Shown: one piece after another, positions 43,315 through 44,813 of the stretch | How positions within the stretch are numbered: the first letter of the stretch is position 1 | Layout: each line of letters starts with the position of its first letter | Assembly (NCBI GenBank): GCA_012728975.1 | Contig: JAAYDZ010000065.1 | Location: forward strand, 1 to 44,813 | DNA: 44,813 nucleotides | Reading direction: 5' to 3' | Source: Bacteroidales bacterium | Lineage (GTDB): Bacteria > Bacteroidota > Bacteroidia > Bacteroidales > UBA932 | The notes under the pieces: generated by a model | The model's input: the letters and a program-made list of their open reading frames with translations, nothing else | Told to the model about the DNA's origin: nothing | Databases searched by the model: none | Position numbers and translations under genes: made by a program

Positions 43315-44778
43315 CTATGCCTCCTTTGTTTTACCTGAAACGGTGAATCTGATTACAAGGATAGCGATGACAATCATAATAAAGTTGAAGAGCAGTGCTA
43401 TCATGGCACCATGTCTGAAATCAAGATTGTCCTGACGTCCTATAAAGAGTGTATCCAGAGCCGTGAAAGGTCTGCCGTTGACTATGATACCGGAATAAAT
43501 AGCGGTGGAAATCGCAATTCCAAAACCATTACCGAGGGAAGATGCCATCTTGTATATACCTGAACCCGCTGCCGTCTGACTAAGCGGTAGATTGGAAAGC
43601 GCAGCATCTGTCGAGGGAGTTGCGTAGAATGCAAGCCCCAGACCAAAGAAGATGTAACCAATCGCCATCAATACCATATAGGTACTCGTCATAATGTTGG
43701 TCGGCAGCATACATGCAATCGAGAGAAGGAGAATGAGACAGCCCCAGATCATCGGTTTGCGCGGACCATACTTACGTAGCAGCCGCTCACCCACTCGAAT
43801 AAAGAGCAGGATCACAACTCCGTAGCCCAGTGTCAGGTAGCCGGTGGTATCCGCACTGATTCCTCCACCTTGCTGCATCAACATCAAAGTGACGATCAGC
43901 ACTCCGGAGGTACTATTTAGAATCAAATTGGAGAGCGTAGCACCGGTGAAGGTCTTATTACGGAAAAGGCTGAAATCGATGAAGGGCCCCTCTTTTTTCT
44001 TCAATTCAAAAATGATGAACAGGATCAGGAAAACAACAGAAATACCGGCCAAAATCAGTGACTTCGTGCTGCCCCATCCCCATTCCGAACCTTTACTGAC
44101 AAAGAGCTGGAGCGCAACGATAAAGAACATAAAAAGCAGCATTCCCATATAGTCAAACCGAGTTTTGCCTTTTTGTTCCGCTTTGCTTTCGGGGAGATCA
44201 CGTATAAGGAAGAGACCGAGAACGGAGAGCACACAAGATACTATAAATATCCACCTCCATCCGAGATTATCGGCCATTGCTCCACCTACAAGAGCCGCAA
44301 AGCTGGTACCACCCCATGTTCCCATACTCCACAGGCTGACTGCCCTCTGCCTTCCTTTCTCATCCCAATATTCTCTGAGCAAAGAAAGCGTAGCAGGCAT
44401 AATACATGCCGCGGAGAGTCCTTGAAGAATACGACCGGTAAGCAGAACCGGAAATGTAAGTGCACTCTTACCCGGCACAAATGCTATCAAAGCCGCTCCT
44501 GCAATGGCTAATAGAAAACCTAACCGTGTGATCTTGACCCTGCCGATTTTGTCAGCCAGACCTCCGAATACGACTACGGTCATACCTGAGAAAAGAGCGG
44601 TGATAGATACCGCAAGGTTGAGAGAAGAATTCGGGAGACCGAGATCCTGGTTCATGACCACATTGACATTGAGGATGGTCATGCCGAAGAGCCAGAAAGA
44701 GAGCAGACCGAGAATAAATCCGAAAAGGACTCTGTCGTTCCCTTTGTAGGCCTTTGAACTATTAGAGAGAGTTGCCAT
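43315..44778 (-). CDS. MFS transporter, DHA2-like (14-helix drug/solute exporter type)
   Basis: The product has 487 residues and many hydrophobic segments, consistent with 12-14 helices. The loop 2-3 motif GGLADKIGRVKITRLG (MFS motif A form) and RILQGLSAACIMPATLSLLR (motif C region, GLSAA...P) mark the drug:H+ antiporter DHA2 group. It is encoded just upstream of the M20 amidohydrolase, so the substrate may be an acylated amino acid or related compound instead of a drug. Its start at 44778 leaves 35 bases to the window edge, AT-rich and without an obvious promoter. Confidence 0.9.
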   Translation of the reverse strand: MATLSNSSKAYKGNDRVLFGFILGLLSFWLFGMTILNVNVVMNQDLGLPNSSLNLAVSITALFSGMTVVVFGGLADKIGRVKITRLGFLLAIAGAALIAFVPGKSALTFPVLLTGRILQGLSAACIMPATLSLLREYWDEKGRQRAVSLWSMGTWGGTSFAALVGGAMADNLGWRWIFIVSCVLSVLGLFLIRDLPESKAEQKGKTRFDYMGMLLFMFFIVALQLFVSKGSEWGWGSTKSLILAGISVVFLILFIIFELKKKEGPFIDFSLFRNKTFTGATLSNLILNSTSGVLIVTLMLMQQGGGISADTTGYLTLGYGVVILLFIRVGERLLRKYGPRKPMIWGCLILLLSIACMLPTNIMTSTYMVLMAIGYIFFGLGLAFYATPSTDAALSNLPLSQTAAGSGIYKMASSLGNGFGIAISTAIYSGIIVNGRPFTALDTLFIGRQDNLDFRHGAMIALLFNFIMIVIAILVIRFTVSGKTKEA

Positions 44779-44813
44779 AATCTTAAATAATTAGGTTTAG
44801 ATTAGAAAATAAA

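Overview
The window looks like a chromosomal segment of a Bacteroidota bacterium, most likely order Bacteroidales. The evidence is the repeated promoter element TAnnTTTG (for example TACTTTTG upstream of rpsA, typA, tRNA-Ala and riboswitch 1), the general lack of Shine-Dalgarno sequences, tRNA genes without an encoded CCA, a SusC-like TonB receptor with an N-terminal carboxypeptidase-regulatory-like domain, a DUF4374-type lipoprotein, and PQT instead of PAT in release factor 1. I cannot fix the genus from sequence alone. No integrase, transposase, CRISPR array, rRNA or phage gene was seen.

Region 1 (1-5218, minus strand): a three-gene transport locus (TonB receptor, DUF4374-like lipoprotein, PepSY membrane protein cut by the window edge). 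Its composition and order match the xenosiderophore system XusABC of Bacteroides thetaiotaomicron, but here it is preceded by a cobalamin riboswitch and a TAnnTTTG promoter.

Region 2 (5320-11756, minus strand): an anaerobic (early cobalt) corrin-ring operon behind a second cobalamin riboswitch. Four fusion proteins carry eight activities: CbiH-CbiC, CbiE-CbiT, CbiG-CbiF and CbiJ-CbiD. Region 3 (11910-15931, plus strand): PduO-type adenosyltransferase, CbiP, CobD and CbiB. Region 4 (15928-19955, minus strand): CobU, an ApgM-like alkaline-phosphatase-superfamily protein, CobT, CobS and a CobC-like phosphatase. Regions 2-4 run from cobalt-precorrin-3 to adenosylcobalamin, except that cobaltochelatase (cbiK/cbiX), cbiL, cbiA, a recognisable threonine kinase (pduX) and lower-ligand synthesis (bluB/bza) are not in the window. 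No cobalt importer of the CbiMNQO type is present either, which makes the riboswitch-controlled receptor locus a candidate supplier of cobalt or corrinoid.

Region 5 (20134-35975): mostly housekeeping genes. These are a glucosaminidase with LysM repeats and MltG (cell wall), a CtpA-type S41 protease, RNase Z, ribosomal protein S1, an S9 peptidase, release factor 1, tRNA-Arg, L32, YceD/DUF177, TypA/BipA, cardiolipin synthase, MenG/UbiE and a small AIRS_C-like protein. Region 6 (36068-37459): tRNA-Leu followed by an odd hairpin and repeat cluster, an azoreductase-like flavoprotein, a TIGR04076-like protein and tRNA-Ala. Region 7 (37569-44778): a calcium-type P-ATPase, a ProX-like prolyl-tRNA editing protein, a divergent methionine sulfoxide reductase pair (free-Met-R-sulfoxide reductase and MsrA), and an MFS transporter with an M20 amidohydrolase.
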